Assembly (NCBI GenBank): GCA_028281285.1
Contig: JANQKF010000013.1
Location: forward strand, 515,151 to 579,150
Length of the DNA stretch: 64,000 nt
DNA from: Cyclobacteriaceae bacterium
GTDB lineage: Bacteria > Bacteroidota > Bacteroidia > Cytophagales > Cyclobacteriaceae
Direction: 5' to 3'
Under the pieces are notes generated by a model. The model was given only the letters and a program-made list of their open reading frames with translations. It did no database searches and was not told the origin of the DNA. Position 1 is the stretch's first letter. The number at the start of each line of letters is the position of its first letter. The translations under genes and the position numbers were made by a program. Positions 17,985 to 27,200 of the stretch are shown piece after piece.

Positions 17985-20074
17985 TGGCCTAGTTTAAGTT
18001 CTAAAAACCCACTTTCCTGTGTGGAGAATACTTTCAAATTTAGAGTTTCCGCCTGACTTGTCAGACGATCGACCAAGTTCTTTCGGTTCGAATTATCAAG
18101 TACGAGGTTTTTAAACACCAAAACATCCTTTAATTGGTTTAAATCACGGATACTGTTATGACTAATAATTAGAAAATCGACTTTTAAGGGATCTGATGAA
18201 TGATAAGATAAGAAGTTGGTGTCGAATATTCTTAAAATACTGGACTGGTTGAACACATAGAGTTGGGCGCCATCCAGGCCAGTGCGTTGCAATTCCAATT
18301 TATCATCTACTCTATCAATATTGAGATAGGAAGTCATTCTCTTCGGCTCAATACTGAAACGGGTTTTGTCAACGTCCTCAACGAATGCAGAATCACCTTC
18401 CAACCTGGCGTGGGCGCCATGAACGAAATCCATAACTGAAGCATTGGATACATCAAAAAAATCAATTTTGGTAGAATCAAGGTGTTTGCTTCTTCCGACT
18501 AGTTGACTCAAACAAAAGCATAAGCTCATTGCCAAGGCCCATGTAAAATATCGAAAGCGTTTCCGAATGAACAGCATCACCAGGAAGAGAATAACAGCAT
18601 ATATAAGCCATGTCTCGTAGGTCTTAAAATAAATACCGTCCAAAACACTCCCTGGCAGCCCTTCTACCCAAAGCACAAGAGAATTGGTTATTGTCACAAC
18701 CTGGTCAAGACACCAGGCTAGGACTATTCCTAAATAAGGCACCCAACCGAAAGATAGTAAGCCAAGACCTAGCAACAGAATTATAAATGCCGCTGGAATA
18801 ATGAAAAGGTTCGATATCAAGAAATAAGAGGGGAATTGATGAAAGTAAAGTACACTTAAAGGACCTGTGGCGATTTGTGCTGCCACGGATACACAAGTAA
18901 TTGTCCAGACCTTATCAAGAAGCCAATTTTCGAATTTTAAAAGACCGTAGAATTTTGGCTGGAGAAAAACTATACCGAATACTGCTAAAAAAGACAGTTG
19001 AAAGCCCACACTCATAATGAGATAGGGATTGAACCACAGCAATACAAATGCAGACGCTGCAAGAGTGTTATAAATATTGGTGTTTCGCCTGGTGGCCTTT
19101 GCTATGGCCACAAATGAGAACATGGTGACCGCTCTCAATACTGAGGGCGACATCCCAGTGACAAAAGCATAAGACCAAAGGACAACAATACTTACCAATG
19201 CCAATACCCATCGTCCTCTCTTTCCGGTTATACCCACTTTCCTGAACAAAGAGAGAATGAGCATATAAATGATTCCGACATGAAGACCTGAAACTGCAAG
19301 CACATGCATTGCGCCTGCAGCGGAATAGGCCATTTGTAGATCCGGACCCAACTCATCCTTTACCCCCAATACAAGGGCAAGAACAATTCCACGCACTTCA
19401 GGATTCTCAACGAGGTTTGTTACCACTCTTCTGCATTGCCTTCTGAGTTTTAAGGAGAGGGATTTGACATTGCTTGGCGGGGAATTTCCTAGTACTTCAA
19501 ACTCCGTACCGACAAACTGTTGATGATATATATTGTTGTAGACCAGGTAATTTCTATAGTCAAACTCTCCCGGATTGGCAGGCCCTTCCATCCGATTTGG
19601 TTGACCTTTCACTAGTAGAACATCACCATAATGCAGTGCTTTCGACTTTTCCTTGTCGAGGTATAAATTGACCTTGCCACTAATCGGAACTATTGAATCG
19701 TTGACATATCCTTGATGTACCTGCAACACCACACGATTGGTCTTCTTTTTCGCTTGCGGCTCCTCAAATATGATTCCCTGATAAGAATGAAGTTGTTCCT
19801 GGAGATAAAGCAGGTTATCACTTTTAAAGTCATCTCGAAAATGCTCTAGCCGTAAATATCCAAACTGGAATAAGATGATAAGCCCCATTACCCCAATAAT
19901 CGACCTAAATCTAAGTGAGCCAAGCAGACCAAGAATCGCAAATAACAAACTAGATAGGGTCAGCGTCACCCAATTGATTGGAATGTAATCAGACAGGTAA
20001 TGAAAACTGACTATTCCCAGAATGAAAGCCGCTGTTATCCGAATGAATGGGTATGCCTTAAAATTGAAGAGCAT
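17981..20074 (-). CDS. ComEC/Rec2-family DNA-uptake channel protein
   Basis: The 697-residue polytopic membrane protein has N-terminal helices, a soluble DUF4131-type OB region (residues 70-190) and the competence domain with AAGAMHVLAVSGLHVGIIYM near residue 255, the signature of ComEC. Many membrane helices follow to about residue 515. The C-terminal 190 residues sit where the metallo-beta-lactamase domain belongs. Only relics such as KVDFLIISHNSIRDLNQL are visible and the HxHxDH metal motif is absent, so that domain is degenerate or repurposed. In the family the channel carries single-stranded DNA across the inner membrane. No other competence genes are in the window. Confidence 0.92.
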   Translation of the reverse strand: MLFNFKAYPFIRITAAFILGIVSFHYLSDYIPINWVTLTLSSLLFAILGLLGSLRFRSIIGVMGLIILFQFGYLRLEHFRDDFKSDNLLYLQEQLHSYQGIIFEEPQAKKKTNRVVLQVHQGYVNDSIVPISGKVNLYLDKEKSKALHYGDVLLVKGQPNRMEGPANPGEFDYRNYLVYNNIYHQQFVGTEFEVLGNSPPSNVKSLSLKLRRQCRRVVTNLVENPEVRGIVLALVLGVKDELGPDLQMAYSAAGAMHVLAVSGLHVGIIYMLILSLFRKVGITGKRGRWVLALVSIVVLWSYAFVTGMSPSVLRAVTMFSFVAIAKATRRNTNIYNTLAASAFVLLWFNPYLIMSVGFQLSFLAVFGIVFLQPKFYGLLKFENWLLDKVWTITCVSVAAQIATGPLSVLYFHQFPSYFLISNLFIIPAAFIILLLGLGLLSFGWVPYLGIVLAWCLDQVVTITNSLVLWVEGLPGSVLDGIYFKTYETWLIYAVILFLVMLFIRKRFRYFTWALAMSLCFCLSQLVGRSKHLDSTKIDFFDVSNASVMDFVHGAHARLEGDSAFVEDVDKTRFSIEPKRMTSYLNIDRVDDKLELQRTGLDGAQLYVFNQSSILRIFDTNFLSYHSSDPLKVDFLIISHNSIRDLNQLKDVLVFKNLVLDNSNRKNLVDRLTSQAETLNLKVFSTQESGFLELKLGQ

Positions 20075-20130
20075 TTATATTTATCACTATATCTGTAATA
20101 AATATAATAAAACGACCTGAAAATTTGATT

Positions 20131-20565
20131 TCAAATCGTCCTGGTCATTTTGAAGTGGTCCACCCCTAACTCATCAAAACGCTCGCCTTCCTTCACAAAA
20201 CCATGACGTTCATAAAGTGGCACAGCCTGAAGTTGAGCATGTAAGTAAAGTACCGTCCCTCTTTCCTTAACTTCATTTAGGATATGTGCCACGGTGGTTT
20301 CAACCAGTCGTTTTCCAATTCTCTTTCCACGATAGGATTTAAGTACAGCAAAACGCTCCAGCTTGATTCCTTTTTCAGTACGTCTCCATCGTGATACACC
20401 AACGGGTGTTTCATCAACGAAGGCCAAGAAATGATGTGATTCATCCTCGAACTCGTCAAATTCGTCTTTCAATTCGAATTTCTGTTCGTTGACAAATACT
20501 TCTTCTCTGACTTCGAAAGCTTGACGCAGTTCTTCAGGAGATTCTACCTTTTTAACTCTTATCAT
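20131..20565 (-). CDS. GNAT family N-acetyltransferase
   Basis: The 144-residue protein fits the ElaA/YjcF-like GNAT layout. There is an N-terminal EVFVNEQ motif, a central strand with HHFLAFVDETPVGVSRWR, the acetyl-CoA loop KSYRGKRIGKRLVE (Q/RxxGxG/A type) at about residues 76-90, and the C-terminal YLHAQLQAVPLYERHGF. It transfers an acetyl group to an unknown small-molecule or peptide amine. It overlaps the phoH 3' end by 14 bases, so the two are cotranscribed. Confidence 0.92.
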   Translation of the reverse strand: MIRVKKVESPEELRQAFEVREEVFVNEQKFELKDEFDEFEDESHHFLAFVDETPVGVSRWRRTEKGIKLERFAVLKSYRGKRIGKRLVETTVAHILNEVKERGTVLYLHAQLQAVPLYERHGFVKEGERFDELGVDHFKMTRTI

Positions 20566-21502
20566 TGGATTGCTTGTCGTAAGCCTTTATGATCTCCTTG
20601 ACGAGTTTGTGTCTTACCACATCACTTTCATTGAGATCAATTCTGCCGACTCCTTTTACCTTGCTCAAGACTTTTAGTGCTTCGTTAAGACCTGAATGCT
20701 GGTGGTGTGGTAGATCAACCTGCGAGTGATCTCCCGTGACAATCACTTTGGAGTTTGGCCCCATGCGTGTTAGAAACATCTTCATTTGCATGGTAGTGGT
20801 ATTTTGGGCTTCATCCAATAGTATAAAGGCATTGTTTAATGTTCTACCACGCATATAAGCAAGAGGAGCTATTTCAATAACATTGTTTTCCTGGTAGAAA
20901 GATAGTTTTTCGGAAGGAATCATGTCACTTAAGGCATCATAGATGGGTCTTAAGTAGGGATCGATTTTTTCCTTTAAGTCCCCCGGAAGAAACCCAAGGT
21001 TTTCCCCTGCCTCAACAGCCGGACGAGTAATAATGATTTTCTTAACCTCTTTGTTCTTTAAGGCCTTCACAGCCATCGCCACAGAAATATAGGTCTTACC
21101 GGTACCAGCAGGTCCTACGGCAAAAACCAGATCATTATCACGCACCTCCTTTACCAATGCTCTTTGATTAGCAGTCCTTGCCTTAATAATTGTACCCCGT
21201 GTACCATATACTAAAGTCTCATCATTCTCTTCAGCATCTATGTTCTCCTGTTCTTTCTTAAGGTATGACTGGACATTCTCATTGGTTACTTTACCATATT
21301 TATGGTAATGCTTGACCAATGCGTTCAATACATCATTAATCTGTAGAATTTCGGACGCGTTACCCTTGATGAGAATTTCATTTCCTCTCGAAACAATTTT
21401 GCTCTTGGGAAAGGCTGCGGCTACTTCGTTGATGTTTTCGTTTTGGAGGCCGAGGAAATCGACCATGGCTATATTCTCTAATGTGATGAGTTTTTCTACC
21501 AA
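20552..21502 (-). CDS. phoH: PhoH-like ATPase
   Basis: The 316-residue cytosolic P-loop protein has Walker A VGPAGTGKTYISVAMA, a RPAVEAGENLGFLPGDLKEKIDPYLRP stretch, Walker B ILLDEAQN and TGDHSQVDLP, all diagnostic of PhoH/YbeZ proteins linked to RNA metabolism and ribosome maturation. The longest start is a TTG at 21502. It keeps the EKLITLENIAMVDFLG N-terminus I associate with Bacteroidota PhoH. ATG 21466 is the alternative and would remove 12 residues. It is divergent from the SAM hydrolase gene. Confidence 0.94.
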   Translation of the reverse strand: MVEKLITLENIAMVDFLGLQNENINEVAAAFPKSKIVSRGNEILIKGNASEILQINDVLNALVKHYHKYGKVTNENVQSYLKKEQENIDAEENDETLVYGTRGTIIKARTANQRALVKEVRDNDLVFAVGPAGTGKTYISVAMAVKALKNKEVKKIIITRPAVEAGENLGFLPGDLKEKIDPYLRPIYDALSDMIPSEKLSFYQENNVIEIAPLAYMRGRTLNNAFILLDEAQNTTTMQMKMFLTRMGPNSKVIVTGDHSQVDLPHHQHSGLNEALKVLSKVKGVGRIDLNESDVVRHKLVKEIIKAYDKQSNDKS

Positions 21503-21593
21503 AAGATAATCTTGATTAAGTGAAACTATTAAGGGATTAAAAAATCAATAATTTTGTCGAAGTAAAAGTATAGAATTTAACTGAATTGCCTTC

Positions 21594-22361
21594 ATGCCCC
21601 TAGTCACTTTCACGTCAGATTTCGGCAACAGTGATCATTACGTGGCTAGTGTCAAGGCTAAGCTTTTTTCTCTTAACGAGAATATTCGAGTGATTGATAT
21701 CGCTCATGATATTCCAGCTTTCGATTTAACGCAATTGGCCTTTGTACTAAGGCAGTCGTTTCGCGACTTTCCTCAGGGTACGGTTCACATCGTTGGAATC
21801 AATGACAACACGCGTACACTTGGCAGATACCTGGCTGTTGAGTTAGAGGGGCATTGTTTTTTACTTCCTGATAATGGATTGATTGGTTTGATCGCAGAAC
21901 AACCTCCGACTTCAGTTTCGATCATTGCCAATGAAGCGACTTCTACCTTCCCAACCAAGGATATCCTGGCCCCAATTGCAATTCTTCTATTAGAAGGGAA
22001 ATCAATTGACACAGTCGGTGAGTTGACGGATGAATACAAGCAAATGATCATTAGGCAGGTCAAAGCGACCAGGTCTGAGATTTCAGGGCATGTAATCAAG
22101 GTAGACGGCTATGGCAACCTGATTACAAATATCAAAAAAGTAGATTTTGACATTTTGAGTAAGGACAAGGGATATACAGTCCATCTTGGCAGGGAGACCG
22201 CCAATAGTGTTCACCAAAGCTACAATGATGTGGAACCGGGCGAGTTATTCTTCGTTTTCAATTCATTGGGGACTTTGGAAATAGGGATTAACCAGGGAAA
22301 TGCCAATCAGCTTATGGGACTTGGCTACGATGCTCCGGTAAACATTAAATTTCAAGAATAA
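21594..22361 (+). CDS. SAM hydroxide adenosyltransferase (DUF62, S-adenosylmethionine hydrolase)
   Basis: The family converts SAM plus water to adenosine and methionine. The 255-residue product begins TFTSDFGNSDHYVASVKAKL, the family's substrate-binding N-terminus with its conserved aspartates. It carries IDIAHDIPAFDLTQLAFVL and later VDGYGNLITNIK, both characteristic. The C-terminal barrel ends with INQGNANQLMGL, equivalent to the GSA-type binding loop. Its stop overlaps the start of the ABM gene (TAATG), so the two are coupled. Confidence 0.92.
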   Translation: MPLVTFTSDFGNSDHYVASVKAKLFSLNENIRVIDIAHDIPAFDLTQLAFVLRQSFRDFPQGTVHIVGINDNTRTLGRYLAVELEGHCFLLPDNGLIGLIAEQPPTSVSIIANEATSTFPTKDILAPIAILLLEGKSIDTVGELTDEYKQMIIRQVKATRSEISGHVIKVDGYGNLITNIKKVDFDILSKDKGYTVHLGRETANSVHQSYNDVEPGELFFVFNSLGTLEIGINQGNANQLMGLGYDAPVNIKFQE

Positions 22362-22657
22362 TGTTGATTAGAATAGTCAGGATGACGTTCCAACCTTCAG
22401 AAGTTGACAACTTCCTGGATTTGTTCGAAACGAACAAATCCAGAATTCGAAACTTCCCTGGTTGTCAGCACCTGGAACTCCTGCAGGATATTGACCATAA
22501 AAATGTATTGACCACATACAGCTTGTGGGACAATAAGGACTCTCTCAACAATTATCGCAACTCGTCTGTTTTTGCTGAAGTTTGGCACCAGACTAAAATC
22601 AAGTTTGCCGATAAGCCCAGAGCCTATTCCATGGAAAAACTCGTTGAGGTCGGGTAG
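22361..22657 (+). CDS. antibiotic-biosynthesis-monooxygenase (ABM) fold protein
   Basis: The 98-residue dimeric alpha+beta barrel protein shows the pattern IRIVRMTF...VDNFLDLFETNKSRIRNFPGC, HLELLQD, TTYSLWDNKDSLNNYRNS and FAEVW. This matches small ABM/YgiN-like proteins, some of which are heme- or quinone-acting monooxygenases. No catalytic assignment is possible. It is coupled to the SAM hydrolase gene and precedes the tRNA-Leu locus. Confidence 0.85.
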   Translation: MLIRIVRMTFQPSEVDNFLDLFETNKSRIRNFPGCQHLELLQDIDHKNVLTTYSLWDNKDSLNNYRNSSVFAEVWHQTKIKFADKPRAYSMEKLVEVG

Positions 22658-22732
22658 TAAAATGATTGCGGCTGCGGTATTGGATAATAAAAAATCTTTA
22701 CTCATTTTTGCACACCCAATTCAACACATGCC

Positions 22733-22778
22733 CAGGCGCGGTCCTGATCGAGTGAGACGAGCATCAGGATGGCGCCTG
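22733..22778. repeat. REP-like imperfect palindrome 1
   Basis: Outer arms CAGGCGC (22733-22739) and GCGCCTG (22772-22778) enclose a 2x2 internal loop. Inner arms TCCTGAT (22742-22748) and ATCAGGA (22763-22769) enclose a 14-base loop reading CGAGTGAGACGAGC. The loop resembles that of the second palindrome at 23047, which suggests a family of interspersed palindromes. Confidence 0.7.
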
Positions 22779-22786
22779 AGATACTT

Positions 22787-22850
22787 GCCCAGGTGGCGGA
22801 ATTGGTAGACCTGCCTTTGCCGGCAGGCAGGCGCGTTGCCAACGCGTTTG
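22787..22850 (+). pseudogene. relic of tRNA-Leu, 5' part only
   Basis: The first 24 bases (22787-22810) are identical to the 5' end of the intact tRNA-Leu at 22897. The copy is then interrupted by a GC-rich palindrome (CCTGCC / GGCAGG, 22810-22827). It continues with a scrambled GCGTTG-CCAAC-GCG that looks like collapsed remains of the anticodon arm. No T arm or 3' acceptor strand follows, so it cannot fold as a tRNA. Confidence 0.7.
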
Positions 22851-22896
22851 ACAGGAATTGCTGTACTACTTGTTCTCTATTTTGGCATAAACATCT

Positions 22897-22978
22897 GCCC
22901 AGGTGGCGGAATTGGTAGACGCGTTGGTCTCAAACACCAATGCCTTCGGGCGTGCCGGTTCGACTCCGGCCCTGGGTA
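22897..22978 (+). tRNA. tRNA-Leu (anticodon CAA)
   Basis: The acceptor stem GCCCAGG pairs with CCTGGGT (one G-U) and A73 follows; CCA is not encoded. The D arm contains AATTGGTAGAC. The anticodon stem TTGGT/ACCAA holds the loop CTCAAAC with anticodon CAA, reading UUG. A long variable arm (TGCCTTCGGGCG) marks a type II tRNA. The T arm is CCGGTTCGACTCCGG. All expected stems are visible by eye. Confidence 0.97.
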
Positions 22979-22989
22979 CATAAACAATT

Positions 22990-23022
22990 AAAGCTCCTCC
23001 ATAAGAGGGGCTTTTGTTGTTT
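22990..23022 (+). terminator. rho-independent terminator after tRNA-Leu
   Basis: AAGCTCCTC and GAGGGGCTT pair around a short loop and run into TTTTGTTGTTT. It lies 12 bases after the tRNA end. A diverged second copy occurs at 23274. Confidence 0.75.
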
Positions 23023-23046
23023 ATAAGCGGCCGGAGGAGAAGCCTG

Positions 23047-23074
23047 TCCCGAAGGAGTGAAACGACATTCGGGA
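23047..23074. repeat. REP-like palindrome 2
   Basis: TCCCGAA (23047-23053) and TTCGGGA (23068-23074) enclose a 14-base loop GGAGTGAAACGACA. Arms and loop resemble palindrome 1 at 22733 (CGAGTGAGACGAGC loop). It abuts a relic of the tRNA 3' end. Confidence 0.7.
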
Positions 23075-23091
23075 ACTCGGCCCTGGGTACC
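23075..23091 (+). pseudogene. relic of tRNA 3' end
   Basis: The sequence AACTCGGCCCTGGGTAC repeats the last part of the T arm and acceptor strand of the tRNA-Leu at 22961-22979. It is followed directly by a strong hairpin where the tRNA terminator would be. Confidence 0.6.
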
Positions 23092-23130
23092 AAATGAAAT
23101 AAGCCTCACATTGTGGCGCTTATTTCATTT
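23092..23130. terminator. strong bidirectional hairpin
   Basis: Perfect 13-base arms (AAATGAAATAAGC at 23092-23104, GCTTATTTCATTT at 23118-23130) enclose a 13-base loop that itself holds CACA/TGTG. AT-rich ends could serve as U-runs in both directions. It sits behind a tRNA 3'-end relic. Confidence 0.6.
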
Positions 23131-23141
23131 AAATCTCTATT

Positions 23142-23222
23142 TGTCATATCGAGCTTGCGAGATATCTTCTTAATGCATTTCGTGAAAGGACTAAGAAGAC
23201 CTCTCCCCTGGTCGAGGTGACA
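23142..23222. repeat. large imperfect palindrome, REP-like family 2
   Basis: The left arm TGTCATATCGAG (from 23142) and the right arm GTCGAGGTGACA (to 23222) form the outer stem. TATCTTCTTA and TAAGAAGACC form the inner part. Palindromes of this TGTCAT-TCGAG kind are common between genes in Bacteroidota genomes (general knowledge). It is unrelated to the other two palindromes here. Confidence 0.6.
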
Positions 23223-23243
23223 ATACTGGAGAGTGTGAGCATC

Positions 23244-23330
23244 GGGAACTCCGACCCCAGGTACATCAGCGATAAAAGCTCCTCCACAAGAAGGGCTTTT
23301 ATTATTTATAATCGGCCTGAGGAGAAGGCT
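23244..23330 (+). pseudogene. second relic of the tRNA-Leu 3' end with copied terminator and downstream DNA
   Basis: 23244-23265 is a diverged T arm/acceptor end (GAACTCCGA ... CCAGGTACA). The next 65 bases repeat the DNA behind the intact tRNA, including AAGCTCCTCC, GGGCTTTT and, after the terminator, CGGCC..AGGAGAAG (compare 23028-23043 with 23313-23328). The terminator copy (AAAAGC / GCTTTT) lies at 23274-23304. The unit is therefore a decayed duplication of tRNA 3' end plus terminator plus flank. Confidence 0.65.
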
Positions 23331-23339
23331 ATCTATCAA

Positions 23340-24173
23340 TTAACCTGTTCCGAACATCCACTTGTCGTTCCAGAAACCATAGCTATATATTGAAGTTCTC
23401 TCGTAGGAGGTACTAAAACTCGAAGTCTTATTTCTGGATAATGTTCCAGTAACAACAAGATTTATTCTTTGATCGTTTTCTCCCAAGTAGGTCCTCAAAA
23501 TTGGTCGCAAAAGAAGTGAAATATCCTTAGATTCATTGAAATCGCAAATCTCCTGAATAACCACAACCTCTCTGATCATTGGTCTGTCTTTTCCCTCTAG
23601 TCTCGCATAAGCGTCCTTGAACCTTTGTTCTGTCTCTCGCCCCAGAGACACTTCCCTGATTCTATCTATAATCTTTTGTGAAAGAGTAAAAGTGATAATG
23701 TTTGATTCAATTCTTAGATAGTTATTCAAATTGGAATTAAACTCCCCCTCAATTTTTGTAGCCAAACTGTCCTCAACATTATTCCTTTTGAGGGTTGCAC
23801 GAAGTTCCGCTATAATTTTTGTTATGTTATCTTTCTTAAGATCATAGTTAATTCTAGTTGTATCAATAGATATTTCTGGTGGTAGGAGATCAATTATCCA
23901 ATAAGTGTCATTCATTACACCTAGACTGGCAGCCCTACCTAAATGGAAGTAATTGCTACCTGAACCTTTTCCGGCACCATTAGGTCGTTCGTCACGATAA
24001 ACTCTGGTCGTAGGATTATTGGACCCAAAACCGGTAGCACGACACCGATACTTAGAATTACTACCGCAAATTTTCTTATATGGAACCTTGGTTTCACTAA
24101 TAACAAGTCCTGGATTACAACTTGTAGCAAATACGACTAAAAATAAACCTATAGTTAACTTGACTAATTTCAT
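23340..24173 (-). CDS. orphan lipoprotein of unknown function
   Basis: The 277-residue product has a lipoprotein signal (VVFATSC, Cys19). The mature part starts with a Cys-containing segment (KKICGSNSKYRCRATGFGS). A long charged helical stretch follows (about 110-185: LKKDNITKIIAELRATLKR, RIREVSLGRETEQRFKDAY). The last third holds short strands ending at WNDKWMFGTG. I recognise no family. The gene is more AT-rich than its neighbours and lies alone between the decayed tRNA locus and the sortase operon, which fits acquisition by transfer but does not prove it. Confidence 0.7.
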   Translation of the reverse strand: MKLVKLTIGLFLVVFATSCNPGLVISETKVPYKKICGSNSKYRCRATGFGSNNPTTRVYRDERPNGAGKGSGSNYFHLGRAASLGVMNDTYWIIDLLPPEISIDTTRINYDLKKDNITKIIAELRATLKRNNVEDSLATKIEGEFNSNLNNYLRIESNIITFTLSQKIIDRIREVSLGRETEQRFKDAYARLEGKDRPMIREVVVIQEICDFNESKDISLLLRPILRTYLGENDQRINLVVTGTLSRNKTSSFSTSYERTSIYSYGFWNDKWMFGTG

Positions 24174-24266
24174 TATTCGAATTATATCTTATGTATAAGA
24201 TAGAAATTCAAATTAAGGGGCACAATATGATGTCATAAATAATTGGTCCTCTGGACAATTTCGGAA

Positions 24267-27200
24267 TCACCTCAATATCACCAGCTTTCCCCACCCCTTT
24301 CTAAAACCACGGTCACCGCGATTTGCAAAATGTTCAAAGCTATTTCCCGTCACCTGGACCCTGTAGAGATAAGTACCGTTGGCCAACTGATCCCCAAATT
24401 CATCCGTGCCATCCCATCGATAATCAGTAATGTTATTACCAATACGAATTGGGCCTAATTCCGCCTGGGTAATCTCCCTTACCAGCTTTCCGGACATGGT
24501 AAAAATCTGAATCTTTACATGCTCAGGAAGTTCACTGCCTGTGATCGTAAATACAAACCGGGTACTGGTCGAAAACGGATTTGGATAGGGATAGAAATTC
24601 GAAATCGCGGATCGATTGACAACTTCAAAATTGATATTGTAAGGCGTTATTCCACTTTGGTTACCGGAAGCATCGGTTGCCTCCACCCGAAGATTATAAC
24701 TGCCATCTGCCAGACTATTGGGTTGGAATTCTACTCTGAAATTGGAGTTTTCGGTAGCGGGGAAGAAGTTGACATTAGGATCAGAGAAATTCATACGTTG
24801 CGCTTCACAATTGTCGCAGTTTTCACGGATGTAAATATTCACCCCGGTAGTGTCCTCTTTGAAAATATAAGGATTGTTATCGCGCAACTCAGCTATAATG
24901 ACCGGAGAAGGTGATACCACATCTCCATCAAGAATATAGACCCCGTCAAAAGTCACATCAACAGCCGGATTCACATTATCCCTTATCACCTCATAAAAGG
25001 AATTGAGGCGCAAGACATTGTTGTTGAAAAACTGCTCTGGTTCGTCTCCAGGATTTACGAATACCTCCAGATCATTCAGTCCTACTCTTCCTCGTGTATC
25101 GATTGGCAACTCGAAATCAACACTCTCACCTGCGGGAACCGGATCAATCTGTACAGTACTCATTTGTTCATTTCCAGTGCTTTGATTGGAGAAGGTATAC
25201 CTTACCGTTAAAGGACCCAAAAAGTCGTGCTCTGATATATTCGTGAACCGGAACTGGCCATTGAAAGGCTCCCCTTCCTGCAATTGAACATTCCTGTTTT
25301 CATCATTCTGAAGCGAAACGATTCCTTCAGGCACTCCCTGATAGGTAACCACCCAGTTCTCCAGTTGAGGTGGAGTGGCCGATTCCTCGTCCAAAACATT
25401 CAAGTACAGTCGTATATAAGGATACTCATCTGAATCAATGCTCGACAAATCCAGTTGGGATTGACTGATATCATCGAATAAAGTTGTTTCGTTGCCTTCG
25501 TCATCAACTCCAATTACATCGAACATAATCACATCTTCTACGGGGTCAGAAACAATCTTATGAGAAAGCTGACCCCATGTTCTTGCCGGACCGATTGGGA
25601 TAGTGCTTATGGATCCACGATCTGTACTGGCATTGATCTCTCCCTCAAAAATAATCTGTTTGTCGGTTCTGTTGGGTGCACCTCCAATGGGTTCAGCTCT
25701 TACAATAGTAGCTGTTCCCTCAGGAAAACCTTTCCTTCCGAAAATGATAATCGGTTCTCCTTTGCCGAATTGTCTCAAATCGCCTCTGGCAGCCGCAAGT
25801 CTTCCTAAATCGGTTCTAACGTCCTCTCTAAATTCGTCCAACGCCACAGAGTCCAAGGAGAATATCAGGACATAATCCTCATCTTTGACACCATCTACAT
25901 ATTGCTTCATTCTACTATCTTCTGGTGCAATGGTGATGTCAGTCAATACGTTGTTCGGGAACGTATTAACTACCTGTGGTGTGGGTCCACAGGTGAGTGG
26001 GTCGTCAATATCAAAAACACCGTCAGTTCTGAGCACTACATAGGGCTGTCCGGTATCTTTATCAAATGCTATAGCGTTCAGTGTATTGGCACCACATAGC
26101 CTTCCACTCTGAGAAATTATGAACGGAACATCATTGATATTGACCAAACTATTAGCCGGATTTGAGCTATTGGGGTGGTCCTTGCCATAAACCTGTACTT
26201 GTATTGTGGTCTGAGATCCCACCAAAATCCATTCTCTACTTACCTGGTCTCTTTGGAGGGAAACCAGTTCGAGATCGTTGAATTGATCAAATTCAGTCTG
26301 ACCCCATCCTTCAACTCCATTCCTAATGAATGTAAATGACGAATTAGCATAAGGCCTTGGGTCTTCATTGATCTCATCAACGAATACTGATCTCCAATAA
26401 TACTGCACTGTATCTCTGCCCATATTGGCATCAGATATGTCTAGTGACCATACCCCGATTCCTTTTCCATCTACCACATTCGATTTAAACCAAGGACTAT
26501 TAAATGAAGTCGTTGTATCTATTTCAATGTAGTACTGCTTATCATTAAGCCTTAGTTCTGCAGACTGAACCACTAGCTCAACCAGGTTTGTATTGATAAG
26601 TGCATAGGCAGCCGGGCTTGTGTTGAAAGTGCCACTGGCAGGGAAGTTCACTGTGAGGCTCGCGGTATTATTGTCTTCACTGCCTTCTAAAACATCATTG
26701 CCCGCATCAAGCGTGACTTCAAAAGTATTGTCTCCAAAGGCATCTACCCCTTGGTTACTGATATCGTAATAAACGGTATCCTGGTATCTCACGGCAGGTA
26801 TTTTTACTTCTGGCAATTGCCTGATGGTGCCATCAGGCAAGATTCTACGCACTCCAATGGTGAGTGAATCCAATGTGGTTCTGCCTGAGTTACCAGCAAC
26901 GACACCAAGTCGAAAAAAGGGTGTGGTAGCAGTAATATCCTGCTCATCGATCGACTCTATGAAAATATCCTCATCACGGACAATATAGTCGACCTTGTCA
27001 TTGCCAAATACTTTCAGGGCAGGGTCACCTTGCAGAAGATTTTCCTCAAGCATGGCAATACCAATTTCGTCCAGCAAAAAAGAATCCAGGTAATCAGAAA
27101 TTACTTTTTGTTGAATGCGTCCGATGGGTTGGGTCATAAATAGCGTATCACTTAAGGCCTCGTAAAACAAATCGGTATATCGCCTTAAGGGAACAGGAAT

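Noticed and set aside
22787..22850. A second functional tRNA-Leu
   Set aside because: Only the 5' 24 bases match; the anticodon arm is scrambled and there is no T arm or acceptor 3' strand.
22866..23339. Two reverse-strand frames of about 75 codons across the tRNA locus
   Set aside because: They read antisense through tRNA-Leu and its relics. Their similarity to each other comes from the duplicated tRNA flanks, not from protein selection.
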